DNA of 64,000 nucleotides, from assembly GCF_003856835.1 (NCBI RefSeq), contig NZ_CP034145.1:2356001-2420000 (forward strand), read 5' to 3'. Below are positions 25,650 through 34,451 of the stretch, piece by piece (the first letter of the stretch is position 1; every line of letters starts with the position of its first letter). The notes under the pieces are model-generated. The model was not told the DNA's origin, did no database searches, and saw only the letters and a list, made by a program, of their open reading frames with translations. Position numbers and translations under genes: made by a program. Source of the stretch: Haloplanus aerogenes (GTDB lineage Archaea > Halobacteriota > Halobacteria > Halobacteriales > Haloferacaceae).

Positions 25650-26381
25650 TGACCTCCTCCCACTCCTAAAGGGGCGGGATTCCCCGAAGGGGATATTCGG
25701 GTTGCGCGTTTCCTCGGCCCGTAAGGACGCTTTCGCGTGGGGCGTCAGCGGTCGCCGTCCGGTTACGACCCCGGACGTGCTTTCCAGCGCGTACAGCCGG
25801 GTCAACGCGGCCTTCCTCCCCGGTCACGCCGGGCGTCTGCGAAGCAGACGGTGGAGTATTCAGCCCACGAGGCCGCACGGTTCGCCTCAGCCGAACTGTT
25901 AGGCCGTGCATGGTTCTTCCTCCCGTTGGCGGATGTTCTCGGCGGCGTTCAGGTCGGCGTGACGACCACGGTCGCACTTGGGACACGAGAAGTGGTCGCC
26001 GTCGCGTGTTCCCTCGGCACCACAGGCCGAACAGCGTTGACTCGTCTCGAACGGATCAACTTCTGTGACGCGAATCCCGGCTTGCTCGGCTTTGTAGATG
26101 ATGAATTCCTGCAACTGATAGAAGTGCCACGAGTGGACGCCACGCCAGTCGCTCCTAGCTCTGATGCCTTCCAAATCCTCGATTTTCAGCACGGGATTCT
26201 CGAACTGCTGTGCCCAGTCAATGAGGCGACGGGAGGCGTTGTGGTTCAGGTCACGAATCCGGCGCTCCTCTTTGTTACCCACGCGGTTGCGTGCGCGAAG
26301 CGCACCCGCTTGTTGGAGCGACTCGCGTAGGGAACGATATTTGCGCCGGACGTATTTCGCCTCACGACCGGATACCAGCAC
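25650..26381 (-). mobile_element. IS200/IS605-family element, 5'-truncated
   Basis: This remnant comprises the C-terminal part of a TnpB gene and a downstream 3' end. The 3' end has the hairpin-forming motif CCCGCCCCTTTAGGAGTGGG followed by AGGAGGTCAAG (minus strand, about 25650-25690), typical in my experience of haloarchaeal IS200/IS605 right ends. In active elements this 3' region also encodes the guide (omega) RNA. No TnpA transposase and no complete left end are visible. It sits between tRNA-Leu and a PAS kinase gene. Confidence 0.65.
25899..26381 (-). pseudogene. tnpB: TnpB (RuvC-like nuclease) C-terminal fragment
   Basis: A 160-residue frame homologous to the last 40% of IS200/IS605 TnpB. 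Visible motifs are [20 protein letters not shown], the RuvC II-type [14 protein letters not shown] with the catalytic Glu, [20 protein letters not shown], the zinc ribbon CSACG...CPKCD, and the RuvC III Asp in [11 protein letters not shown]. The N-terminal half with the RuvC I Asp is absent, so it should be inactive as a nuclease. Intact TnpB is about 400 residues. Whether the remnant is expressed is unknown. Confidence 0.85.
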
Positions 26382-26907
26382 CGACTCACCACTCTCGGCG
26401 GCGCTCGTGGGATGGATTGTGGAACGTCGTGATGACGGTCGTCGTGGCCACGATTACAATCGTAATATATTATCTGAGATCTGTTAAAACGTGGGAATAT
26501 CGGGCCTGTCGTGGCCGGTAGTTTGCTCCCCAGTTGTCGGTTTCGTTCCACGGCTAAAGCCGTGGGCCTTCGCCTCGCTACCGCTGTAACGTGGAAACGA
26601 GGTGCACGCCCCGACGGTAGACCGCCGCGTCCCAGAACCCGTCCGCCATGGCGGATGGGTGTGAAGGCCAAGTACCGGACCCCGTGTGAGTGGGGTTCGG
26701 GAACCTGAACATTCAGCACGGCCGTAGGGGGCGCCGAAAACACCACCCGTCCGGGTCCAAATCGGGGCCTCGGCCCCTCGATATTCTACGACTGCAGAGC
26801 GAAGCCTATCTGCCGAGCAGACGAAATCCACCCATAGCGTCGCTGAAGCGGCATGAATACGCAGCGTTAATACGATTCGAGCCGATCTATCTGCGGAGAA
26901 ACGAGGG
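26382..26907. other. Intergenic region with a strong palindrome, likely mobile-element debris
   Basis: These 526 bases lack a supportable gene. A perfect 18-base palindrome CCACGGCTAAAGCCGTGG at 26548-26565 is of the type found at the ends of haloarchaeal IS200/IS605 elements. The minus-strand sequence from about 26740 to 26545 resembles a 3' untranslated or omega-RNA region of a second, lost element. An AT-rich patch at 26459-26485 stands out against the GC-rich background. No clear promoter for the downstream kinase was seen apart from weak AT-rich sites. Confidence 0.45.
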
Positions 26908-27972
26908 ATGCCGGAAACGCGACGAACACTTCACAACGCTCTAGATGCGCTGGACGATATCTTCTATATCTACGACGAGCACGGTCGACTGGTGTTCTGG
27001 AACGACCACCTCAACGAACTGTTCGATCTGACGGACGAGCAGATAGAGGGAATGATGCCCGCCGAATTCTTTCTCGACGCCGATCAGCCGGCCGTCGAGC
27101 GGGCCGTCGAGCGCATCTTCGACGACGGCGAGACGGTCGTCGAGGCCCGCGCCGACACGACGAACGGGCGGATTCGATTCGAACTCACGGGGCGGAAACT
27201 GACCGACGACGACGGCAGCGTCCTCGGCTTCTGTGGCATCGGTCGGAACGTAACCGAGCGACGAGAGTGGGAACGCCAACTCGCGGCGCAGAACGACCGG
27301 CTCACCGAGTTCGCGACGATCCTCGCTCACGACCTTCGGAACCCGCTGGCCGTCGCCAAGGGGTATCTCGACCGCTATCTGGCGGAGGGCGAAACCGTCG
27401 ACATCGACCGCGTAACCGACTCGCTCGACCGGATCGAGCGGATCGTCGAGGACGTACTCACCGTCGCCATCGAGGGGCAAGCTGTGACGGACGTACAGCC
27501 GGTGGCGCTCGACGCGGTCGCCCGGGACGCGTGGGAGATGGTCGCCATCAACGGCGCCACCCTCGACGTGCGAACGTCGCTCGTCGTCGACGCCGACGCG
27601 ACACGGGTGCGTCGGTTCTTCGAGAACCTGTTTCGAAACAGTGTGGAACACGGTTCCACAGGCAGTCGGACGGAGTCCGACGATGCGATCGAACACGGCG
27701 GTGCCGACGTGACCGTCACTGTCCGCGAGACGGACACTGGCTTCGCCGTCGTCGACGACGGCCCCGGCATCCCCGTCGCGGAGCGCGACCACGTGTTCGA
27801 CCCCGGTTTCAGCCGCACCACGAACGGGACGGGGTTCGGACTGTACATCGTCCAGACTATCGCGGAAGCACACGGGTGGGCCGTCGCCGTGACCGAGGGT
27901 GACGCCGGCGGCGCGCAGTTCGAATTCGCGACGATGCCGGTGATGTCGCTCGACGCCGACGAGACATCGTAG
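26908..27972 (+). CDS. PAS-containing soluble histidine kinase
   Basis: A 354-residue cytosolic kinase. The PAS domain spans about 8-118 (FYIYDEHGRLVFWNDHLNEL; GFCGIGRNVTERREWERQL). The HisKA domain has H141 in LAHDLRNPLA. The HATPase domain has NLFRNSVEHGS (N box), VVDDGPGIPVAERD (G1) and GTGFGLYIVQTIAEAHGW (G2). As in the 7TM kinase at 19234, the N box is followed by a variable linker and a second IEHGG motif. No receiver gene is adjacent. A redox or ligand cue sensed by PAS is likely but unspecified. Confidence 0.9.
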   Translation: MPETRRTLHNALDALDDIFYIYDEHGRLVFWNDHLNELFDLTDEQIEGMMPAEFFLDADQPAVERAVERIFDDGETVVEARADTTNGRIRFELTGRKLTDDDGSVLGFCGIGRNVTERREWERQLAAQNDRLTEFATILAHDLRNPLAVAKGYLDRYLAEGETVDIDRVTDSLDRIERIVEDVLTVAIEGQAVTDVQPVALDAVARDAWEMVAINGATLDVRTSLVVDADATRVRRFFENLFRNSVEHGSTGSRTESDDAIEHGGADVTVTVRETDTGFAVVDDGPGIPVAERDHVFDPGFSRTTNGTGFGLYIVQTIAEAHGWAVAVTEGDAGGAQFEFATMPVMSLDADETS

Positions 27973-28031
27973 CGCCGACGACGCGGACAGAGCCGAGGGC
28001 TTAAACCACTCGTCTCCTAAGGTCGGCCGGA

Positions 28032-28529
28032 ATGTTCGACGACACGGGCCGACGCCGATTTCTCCAGCTCGCCGGCACGGGAGGCGCCCTCTCGATAGCC
28101 GGCTGTAGCGCGCTCTCGGAGCACAACGGGAGCGGTGCCGACAGCGGGGCGGGCGGTGGTGGCGAGACCGCCACGGTCACGCTCGCAGTCCAACCCGACC
28201 AGCAGTCACTCCAGCAACTCCAGTCCGAGATTCAGTCGAAAGTCGAGTCGGGCGAACTCGACCGTATGCAGGCGCAGGCCGAGTTCCGGCAGCGACGGAT
28301 CGAACTGACGCAGGACGCGGTCGACACGTTCCGGAACCGCAGCAACGTCTCGGTGAGCGTCGACGACACCGTCAGCGACTTCGGCGTGTTGCTCGTCTCC
28401 GGCGACCCCGCTGCACTGGTCGAGACGCTCTCGCTCGCGGAGGTCAGCGGCCTCTTCCCCGCGTCGACGTTCGAACAGGCACAGGCGCAGGCCGAGACCA
28501 CGACGGACACCGGCACGTCGACGGCGTAA
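28032..28529 (+). CDS. Tat lipoprotein with helical coiled segment
   Basis: A 165-residue exported lipoprotein. FDDTGRRRFLQLAGTGGALS contains the twin-Arg motif, and the lipobox Cys follows in SIAGC. After a Ser/Gly linker, residues 60-100 form a Gln-rich amphipathic helix (DQQSLQQLQSEIQSKVESGE; AQAEFRQRRIELTQDAVDTF). A beta-rich part (NVSVSVDDTVSDFGVLLVSG) and a Gln/Thr tail end the protein. This resembles small haloarchaeal exported proteins of unknown function. It ends one base before the stop of the convergent amidase gene. Confidence 0.7.
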   Translation: MFDDTGRRRFLQLAGTGGALSIAGCSALSEHNGSGADSGAGGGGETATVTLAVQPDQQSLQQLQSEIQSKVESGELDRMQAQAEFRQRRIELTQDAVDTFRNRSNVSVSVDDTVSDFGVLLVSGDPAALVETLSLAEVSGLFPASTFEQAQAQAETTTDTGTSTA

Positions 28530-29831
28530 CTACGCGACCGAGTCCACGTCCGCGACGGCGGCCGCGATTTCCTCGCCCCACGCCAGCAACGCCTCGTCCT
28601 CGCCGAAGGGAGCGACCACCTGCAGGCCGAGCGGCAGGTCTCCCACCCGTCCGCAGGGCACCGTGAGCGCCGGGACGCCGGCGTTGGTCCACGGCAGGTT
28701 CATGATCGGGTCGCCAGTGTCGTCGATGCCTTCCGGCGCCGGGCCGGGCGCGGCCGGCGACAGGAGGAGGTCGACACCCGCCTCGTCGGCCCGTTCCCCG
28801 ATTCGCTCGCGCAGGTCGAGTCGGGCGGCCCGAGCGGCCGACAGTTCGTCGACGCCCACGTCCCGCCCGCGTTCGATCAGGTCGACCGTCTCCGGGGCGT
28901 ACCCCTCGCCGTACTCGGCGTACCACTCCGCGTGCGTGAGGGCGAACTCCGCGGCCGCCAGCGCGTCGTGGCTGTCGTTCACGTCGTCGATGTCGTCGAG
29001 CATCGGGACCCGCCGCACCTCGTAGCCCGCGTCTTCGAGGGCGGCGACGCCGGCTTCGACGCCCGCCCGCCCGGCCTCGGTCGCCTGCTCGACGTACGGA
29101 CCCTCGACGACACCGAGTACCGGCCGGTCGTCGGGGGCGACCGGTTCCCAGCCGTCACAGAGGACGGAAGCAGTGCGAGCCGCGCCGGCCACGTCGGCCG
29201 TGAACGTCCCGACGTGATCCACCGAGGGCGCGAACGGAATCACGCCGTCGAGCGGGATCCGGCCGTAGCTGGGCTTGTAGCCGATGATGCCGCAGAAGGC
29301 CGCTGGCCGGATCACGGAGCCGATGGTCTGGGAGCCGAGTGCGAGCGGACAGATGCCGGCGGCGACGGCGGCGGCCGACCCGCTGGACGACCCGCCGGGC
29401 GTGTGTCCGAGGTCGTTCGGGTTGCGGGTCGGCGGCGGCGCGAAGTACGCGAACTCGGTCGTGTGCGCCTTGCCGAAGTGGAGCGCGCCGGCGTCGCGGA
29501 GGCGGCCGACCGCGGTTGATTCGGGCCCGGTGACGACGGAGGGAGGCACCGACGCCCCGGCCTCGGTGACGAAGCCGTCGACGTGGAAGATGTCCTTGAC
29601 GGCGACGGGGACGCCGAACAGCGGCGGCCGGCTCTCGGAGTCGTCGTGCCGAGCGGCGAGCGCCGACGCCTCGCGCGTCAGGCGGTTCCGTCGTCCCGTC
29701 TCGGGGAGTAGCGCGTGAACGTCGTCGACGGCGTCGCGTCGGTCACACAGGTCCGCGACGAGCGCCGTCGGCTGCCGGTCGCCACCCCGGAGCGCGCGAG
29801 CGAGCGGTGCGAGTGGCTGTGGGTCGTACAT
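28530..29831 (-). CDS. Amidase-signature family amidohydrolase
   Basis: A 433-residue amidase-signature enzyme. The Ser-cisSer-Lys triad is visible: Lys79 in GVPVAVKDIF, the cis-Ser in HTPGGSSSGSAAAVAAG (about 148), and the nucleophile Ser172 in GSQTIGSVIRPAAFCG. The family's GYKPSYGRIP and LSPAAPGPAP segments follow, and MNLPWTNAGVPALTVPCG is the usual C-terminal motif. Length is typical. ATG 29831 is preferred to GTG 29837. Substrate is unknown; it is not GatA, which would have a different GGSSGGSA context and length. Confidence 0.88.
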   Translation of the reverse strand: MYDPQPLAPLARALRGGDRQPTALVADLCDRRDAVDDVHALLPETGRRNRLTREASALAARHDDSESRPPLFGVPVAVKDIFHVDGFVTEAGASVPPSVVTGPESTAVGRLRDAGALHFGKAHTTEFAYFAPPPTRNPNDLGHTPGGSSSGSAAAVAAGICPLALGSQTIGSVIRPAAFCGIIGYKPSYGRIPLDGVIPFAPSVDHVGTFTADVAGAARTASVLCDGWEPVAPDDRPVLGVVEGPYVEQATEAGRAGVEAGVAALEDAGYEVRRVPMLDDIDDVNDSHDALAAAEFALTHAEWYAEYGEGYAPETVDLIERGRDVGVDELSAARAARLDLRERIGERADEAGVDLLLSPAAPGPAPEGIDDTGDPIMNLPWTNAGVPALTVPCGRVGDLPLGLQVVAPFGEDEALLAWGEEIAAAVADVDSVA

Positions 29832-29884
29832 ATCCACTCACGGGGTGCGCGCGGCGCATAACCCTTCGGGAGGGGAAGAAGACG

Positions 29885-30175
29885 CTACTGGGTCTCTGCC
29901 GTCGCATCGGCCGTCCGGCGCTCGACGCCGGTTGCCGGGACGGCGACCCGGTAGAGACCCCACAGCCCGAGGACGGCCAGTCCGGCCAGCACGAGGCCGG
30001 TGCGGATGGCCGGGTCGATACCGGGCTGGGCGATCACTTCGCCCGCCTCGTTCGTCGTCGGCGCGGCGCCGTACGGCACCCCGTCGAGAATCTCTACCAC
30101 ACCGAGGACGACGATGCCAGCCAGCAGCAACGTGCTGCTCAGTGCCATCGCCGCCTTGTCGATCATGTCGGTCAT
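29885..30175 (-). CDS. Small two-helix membrane protein
   Basis: A 96-residue protein with two membrane helices (ALSSTLLLAGIVVLGVVEIL and IRTGLVLAGLAVLGLWGLYR) around a polar loop PYGAAPTTNEAGEVIAQPG. A Shine-Dalgarno GAGGTGA lies close before ATG 30175. It is 15 bases downstream of the DoxX-family gene on the same strand, so the two form an operon. It may be a subunit or partner of the DoxX protein; no family is recognised. Confidence 0.7.
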   Translation of the reverse strand: MTDMIDKAAMALSSTLLLAGIVVLGVVEILDGVPYGAAPTTNEAGEVIAQPGIDPAIRTGLVLAGLAVLGLWGLYRVAVPATGVERRTADATAETQ

Positions 30176-30190
30176 CGTGGTGTCACCTCG

Positions 30191-30715
30191 TTAGCCGAGC
30201 AGATGTTTGAGCCGCGGATGGTTCTCGACCAGTTCCAGGCGCTCGAAGACGGCGTCGAGGCCGTAGTACCGGCCGGCGCCGAGGACCAGCAGCGTGACGA
30301 ACAGCAGCAGGCCCATCAGGTCGCCGTTGACGACGCCGTGGCCGAACTCGGCGTTGCCGACCCAGAAGAACGCCATGAAGATGGCGCCCCCGAAGGACGC
30401 GAGTCGGACCAGCGCGCCGGCGATCAGCGCGAGGCCGATGAGCGTCTCCGCGAGGGGGACGATGGCCTCGATGACGCCGGGCATCGTCGTCGCCATCCAC
30501 ACGGCTACCGGGCCGAGGACGGTGCCGCTCATCCCCTGCAGATACCCCGGGCCGGCGGTGAAGTTCAGCCCCGACTCGATCAGTTTCGTCACGCCGGCGT
30601 GGAAGAACCACCAGCCGACGACCACCCTGAGGGTGGCGATCCAGACGGGGGCGAACGGCCCGGCACGGCCGAGGTCGAACTCGCCGTCGAGCGGGTTCGA
30701 AACGTCGTATGCCAT
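30191..30715 (-). CDS. DoxX-family membrane protein
   Basis: A 174-residue DoxX-like protein with four membrane helices. Family features are LRVVVGWWFFHAGVTKLIES at the first helix, GPVAVWMATTMPGVIEAIVP, LAETLIGLALIAGALVRLAS (the conserved E in helix 2/3) and FFWVGNAEFGHGVVNGDLMG. A GAGGTG ribosome-binding site precedes ATG 30715. DoxX relatives include the small subunit of thiosulfate:quinone oxidoreductase and redox-associated membrane complexes. The divergent YHS-permease gene suggests a shared theme of metal or sulfur stress, which is inference. Confidence 0.85.
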   Translation of the reverse strand: MAYDVSNPLDGEFDLGRAGPFAPVWIATLRVVVGWWFFHAGVTKLIESGLNFTAGPGYLQGMSGTVLGPVAVWMATTMPGVIEAIVPLAETLIGLALIAGALVRLASFGGAIFMAFFWVGNAEFGHGVVNGDLMGLLLFVTLLVLGAGRYYGLDAVFERLELVENHPRLKHLLG

Positions 30716-30984
30716 CGTGGACACCTCACGTGTAGGCGTTGGGAAGGCCGATCCAAGTACGTCCCCGCCGATTCCCAGTCTCGGGGAATCGGTCGTGTTC
30801 GGCGGTGACGCCGGCGTCCGACTCTCCGAGACCGGATATCGAAGTTCGGGGAGACCGAGACGCCCGATTCCAAACTACACGCTCGACTTCGACCGGTGTG
30901 TGGCAAGCGCAATCCAGTTGAATCGACGGCTCGTAGATCGAAAACGATGCACCGGAACGCCGTCGACACCGGGAGGTGGTTCGC

Positions 30985-32214
30985 GTGACCGTCGTCGAGA
31001 CGCTGGTGGAGGGGCTGACCCTCGCCGCCGAGATGGGCTGGGAGACGTGGTGGGCGCTCGTCCTCGGGTTCACCATCGCCGGCGCGGTGGAGACGTTCGT
31101 CAGCGAGGAGAAGATGTCGGCCGTCCTCGGCGGGCACGGGTGGCGCGAACTCGGCCTCGGCACCCTGTTCGGCGCCGCGTCGTCGTCGTGTTCGTTCGGC
31201 GCCGTCGCCACCACCAAGTCCCTGTTCAAGAAGGGGGCGTCGCCGGTCGCCAGTCTCGCCGCCTTCCAGTTCGCCTCGACCAACCTCGTGATCGAACTCG
31301 GTCTGGTGATGTGGATTCTGCTCGGGTGGCAGTTCGTGATCGCCGACTACGTCGCCGGCCTGTTCCTGATCGGCCTCCTCGCGCTCACCTTCCGCTACGT
31401 CGTCCCCGACGGCTGGTTCGAGACGGCACGGGAACACCTGCGGTCCTCGGAGGGCGTGCGCGATCCTTCCTGTGGGATGGAGGTCGACCCCACCGACGAC
31501 GACGTGGTCGAACTCGACACCGATGGCGGGACCGAATACTTCTGCTCCGAGTCGTGCAAGTCGGCGTACGTCGAGTCCCAGCAACAAGCGGACGCGACGT
31601 GGCGTGACCGCCTGCTGACCCGCGACGGCTGGCGACTCGCCTCGAAGAACACGCTCGGGGAGTGGGACATGCTGTGGACGGACATCGTCGCTGGCTTCCT
31701 GATCGCCGGCCTCATCGGCGCCTTCGTCCCCCGGTCGTGGTGGACGACGCTGTTCGGTATCGGCGCCGAAGGCACCCTGACGTGGGTCGTCGCCAGCGCG
31801 GTCATCGGCGTCGTCGTCGGCGTCGTCACCTTCGTCTGCTCGGTGGGGAACGTGCCCTTCGCCCTGATCCTCTGGTCGAACGGCATCGCCTTCGGCGGCG
31901 TCATGAGTTTCATCTTCGCCGACCTGATCGTGCCGACGATCACGGACGCCTACCGCCGCTACTACGGCCTCCGCATGGCTGCGGTGCTGTTCGTGAGCAT
32001 CTTCGTGACTGCCGTCGTCTCCGGCGTCGCCATCCACTACCTCTGGTCCGGCCTCGGCCTCGTTCCGCCCGCCGGTGAGGCCGGCGGCACCGCCCCTAGC
32101 GGCTACACCACCTACCTCAACGTCGCGTTCACGCTCCTCTTTCTCGGACAGGTGTACGTGGGGTACGTGAGCGACGCGGGCGAGGAGGGGACAGCGGAGA
32201 CCCACGCCCACTAG
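30985..32214 (+). CDS. Permease (ArsP/DUF318 type) with an inserted YHS metal-binding domain
   Basis: A 409-residue transporter. The first membrane block (residues 1-145) includes ALVLGFTIAGAVETFVSEEK and GTLFGAASSSCSFGAVATTK, a Cys-containing motif of this permease family. Residues 155-195 form a YHS domain (DPSCGMEVDPTDDD; TEYFCSESCKSAYVES) whose cysteines suit soft-metal binding. The second membrane block repeats the fold with VVTFVCSVGNVPFALILWS. The GTG at 30985 is chosen because GGAGGTG lies 7 bases before it. It probably exports a metal or metalloid; the substrate is not determinable. It is divergent from the DoxX operon. Confidence 0.85.
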   Translation: MTVVETLVEGLTLAAEMGWETWWALVLGFTIAGAVETFVSEEKMSAVLGGHGWRELGLGTLFGAASSSCSFGAVATTKSLFKKGASPVASLAAFQFASTNLVIELGLVMWILLGWQFVIADYVAGLFLIGLLALTFRYVVPDGWFETAREHLRSSEGVRDPSCGMEVDPTDDDVVELDTDGGTEYFCSESCKSAYVESQQQADATWRDRLLTRDGWRLASKNTLGEWDMLWTDIVAGFLIAGLIGAFVPRSWWTTLFGIGAEGTLTWVVASAVIGVVVGVVTFVCSVGNVPFALILWSNGIAFGGVMSFIFADLIVPTITDAYRRYYGLRMAAVLFVSIFVTAVVSGVAIHYLWSGLGLVPPAGEAGGTAPSGYTTYLNVAFTLLFLGQVYVGYVSDAGEEGTAETHAH

Positions 32215-32234
32215 ACGGCGGCGATCCCCACCGG

Positions 32235-33182
32235 CTAGCGGTTGCGGCTGACGGGGAACGCCACCCGATCCGGGTGATCGTTGAACCGGTCGAGGATCTC
32301 GCGGTAGAGCGTGTTCCGGGCGCGCGTCCCACGGCGCGGATGGACGAGATAGCGCAAGCGGAGTTCGACCCACGACTCATCCTGCACGACGTTGACGGTC
32401 GGCCGCTCGTTCACGTCGAGGTCGACCGGCGTCTCGGCGAGGCGCTCGCGGTACTGCTCGACGCCCGCTGCCATCTCGTCGCCGAGGTGATCAGCAGCCG
32501 CCTCGGTCATCACGTCGACCGCGAAGTCGAGGTCCGTCTCGTAGGCCACCTGCACGGAGAGTTCGTTCCAGACGTAGGGGACGCCCTCGCCGTGGAAGTT
32601 GACGACGTGGGAGGAGAGTACCACGCTGTTGGGGACGGTGACGATCCGACCGGAGGGCTGGTTGCTGGAGACGAGTTCGCCGTCTATCTCCCACACCTCC
32701 GTCACGAAGAGGTCGATAGTGGTCACGTCGCCGCGAGTGCTCTCGATGGCGATTCGATCCCCGACCGCGTACGGGCGCTTGATGACGATGTAGAGCCACC
32801 CGATGAGGGAAGCGAGTGCCCCCTGGAGCGCGAAGGTGATGGCGAAGCCGACGACGCCCAGCGAGAACAGGACGCTCACCCAGTCGCGGGTGACGATACC
32901 GAAGCCAGCGATGATGCCGAGCGCGCCGAACGTGAGTCGGAGGACGTTCCGCACGTTGTGCCGGCGACGCTTGCTCGTGGTGTGGTCGAGCAGGAAGCCG
33001 CCGACGAGTCGATAGGCGCCGTACGCGGCCAGCGCGACGGCGGCGACGGACAGCACGAGCAAGGTCGGCGGGCCGATTGCCACGCCGAACAGCGTCTCGT
33101 CGACGCCGAACCGACGGACGACGCGGGAACCAGCGTAGAGGAGAACGGCGCCAGCGAGAGCCAACGGCCCGGTGTAGCGCAT
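32235..33182 (-). CDS. mscS: MscS-family mechanosensitive channel
   Basis: A 315-residue small-conductance channel homologue. Three to four helices precede the pore helix VVGFAITFALQGALASLIGW, which carries the Gly/Ala packing and the Q-G-A/L-Gly motif of MscS TM3. The beta domain follows (YIVIKRPYAVGDRIAIESTR; EIDGELVSSNQPSGRIVTVP NS with NSVVLSS), then an alpha/beta C-terminal domain (ELSVQVAYETDLDFAVDVMT). Such channels release osmolytes on hypo-osmotic shock, relevant for a halophile. It converges with the permease gene and is 45 bases downstream of the CBS gene. Confidence 0.88.
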   Translation of the reverse strand: MRYTGPLALAGAVLLYAGSRVVRRFGVDETLFGVAIGPPTLLVLSVAAVALAAYGAYRLVGGFLLDHTTSKRRRHNVRNVLRLTFGALGIIAGFGIVTRDWVSVLFSLGVVGFAITFALQGALASLIGWLYIVIKRPYAVGDRIAIESTRGDVTTIDLFVTEVWEIDGELVSSNQPSGRIVTVPNSVVLSSHVVNFHGEGVPYVWNELSVQVAYETDLDFAVDVMTEAAADHLGDEMAAGVEQYRERLAETPVDLDVNERPTVNVVQDESWVELRLRYLVHPRRGTRARNTLYREILDRFNDHPDRVAFPVSRNR

Positions 33183-33227
33183 ACCAACACACCGTCGCCG
33201 GGGGTCGAAAAACCCGGGGGCCGACGG

Positions 33228-33704
33228 TTACTCGGTCGCGACGGTGTCGGGGGTCCCCGTCCCATCGAGCGAGAGCGGGTCGCCCTGCCAGTCGACGTCG
33301 AGACGGTGCCGGGAGAGGTAGGGGGCGATGTCGTCGCGGGTGACGAGTCCGCGGTATCCGTCGTCGGTCGAGGAGCGGCGCTCCCCTCCATCCACGACCG
33401 GCAGCCGCGCCACCCCCGCGTCGCGCATCTGGTCGGCGGCGAGACCGACCGGCGTGGTCGGATCGACCGTCACGACCGGCGTCGACATGAACGACTCGAC
33501 GAGCGGATTCTCGCCGCCTTCGGCCACGACGGCGACGATATCCGATTCGGTCACGATGCCGACGACGGCGCCGCTCGAATCGCGGACGACGAGCGCACAC
33601 ACGTCGGCCCGTCGCAGGCGAGTCGCCGCCTCGACGGCGGTGGTGGTCGGCGGGACGGTCGGGACGCTCTCGGTCGTGACGGCGGACACGGGCACGTCGA
33701 TCAT
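33228..33704 (-). CDS. Tandem CBS-domain protein
   Basis: A 158-residue protein made of two CBS domains (a Bateman module). Domain 1 spans about 3-65 with VPTVPPTTTAVEAATRLRRA and GAVVGIVTESDIV; domain 2 spans about 70-135 with FMSTPVVTVDPTTPVGLAAD, VARLPVVDGG and RGLVTRDDIAPYL. CBS pairs bind adenine nucleotides and regulate partner proteins. It lies upstream of the MscS gene on the same strand, so it could modulate that channel; this is inference from position only. Confidence 0.85.
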   Translation of the reverse strand: MIDVPVSAVTTESVPTVPPTTTAVEAATRLRRADVCALVVRDSSGAVVGIVTESDIVAVVAEGGENPLVESFMSTPVVTVDPTTPVGLAADQMRDAGVARLPVVDGGERRSSTDDGYRGLVTRDDIAPYLSRHRLDVDWQGDPLSLDGTGTPDTVATE

Positions 33705-33915
33705 GGACGAGTTGTCTCACCGGGCACATTAATAATTATGCCATATATCCACTTATCAGGACAAAGATAGAATTTTTCCAGTCTTATTCGCGTTAAAAGT
33801 TTGTATGTATATGATCGATTGGAGTTCTAGTTCTAGAATCTCGTATTCTCTGTGTCGTCTGTCGCCGACACCGCGGACCACAACACAGTTGCGCTCGGAT
33901 CGCCCTCCCACCAGT
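33705..33915. promoter_or_regulatory. AT-rich divergent promoter region
   Basis: These 211 bases between the divergent CBS and peroxiredoxin genes are markedly AT-rich (33728-33840) in an otherwise GC-rich sequence. TATA-like sites include TTAATAATTA at 33729-33738, CATATATCC near 33743 and GTTAAAAG near 33794. A direct repeat GTTCTAG is at 33826-33836. This is likely a regulatory hub for both genes; the actual boxes were not resolved. Confidence 0.5.
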
Positions 33916-34368
33916 ATGCTCGATATTGGCGACGAGGCACCCGACTTCGCACTCTCCGATCAGCACGGCGAGACGGTGTCACTCGCGGACTTCCGCGGCC
34001 AGCGACTCGTCCTGTACTTCTACCCGCGCGCCGACACCCCCGGCTGTACGACCGAGGCGTGTGGCTTCCGCGACCGCCTCGACGACTTCGCCGCCCGCGA
34101 CATCGCCGTCGTCGGCGTCAGCGACGACCCGGTCGACGACCTCGCGGCGTTCGCCGAGAAACACGACCTCACTTTCCCACTCCTGTCGGACGAGTCGGGC
34201 GACGTGGCCGCCGCGTACGACTCCTACGGCGAGAAGCAGATGTTCGGCCGGACGTTCGACGGCGTGTTCCGGAACACGTACGTGATCGGTCCGGACGGCC
34301 GGATCGACCGGGTCTACGAGGGCGTCTCGCCGGATGGCCACGCGGCCGAGATTCTCGACGAAACCTGA
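33916..34368 (+). CDS. Peroxiredoxin (BCP/PrxQ type)
   Basis: A 150-residue thioredoxin-fold peroxidase that reduces hydroperoxides. It shows LDIGDEAPDFALSDQHGETV, the strand RLVLYFYPRADTPGCTTEAC with peroxidatic Cys followed five residues later by a second Cys (the PrxQ arrangement), VVGVSDDPVDDLAAFAEKHD, LTFPLLSDESGDVAAAYDSY and TYVIGPDGRIDRVY. ATG 33916 gives a normal length. It needs a thioredoxin-type reductant, not seen in this window. Confidence 0.93.
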   Translation: MLDIGDEAPDFALSDQHGETVSLADFRGQRLVLYFYPRADTPGCTTEACGFRDRLDDFAARDIAVVGVSDDPVDDLAAFAEKHDLTFPLLSDESGDVAAAYDSYGEKQMFGRTFDGVFRNTYVIGPDGRIDRVYEGVSPDGHAAEILDET

Positions 34369-34451
34369 ATCCGGCGATAAATTGCCCGAGGGTGCCGAAA
34401 TCGGCGTTTCGCGCCCCTAGTTATTAGTGAATTGAAACTAGTTATAGACGG

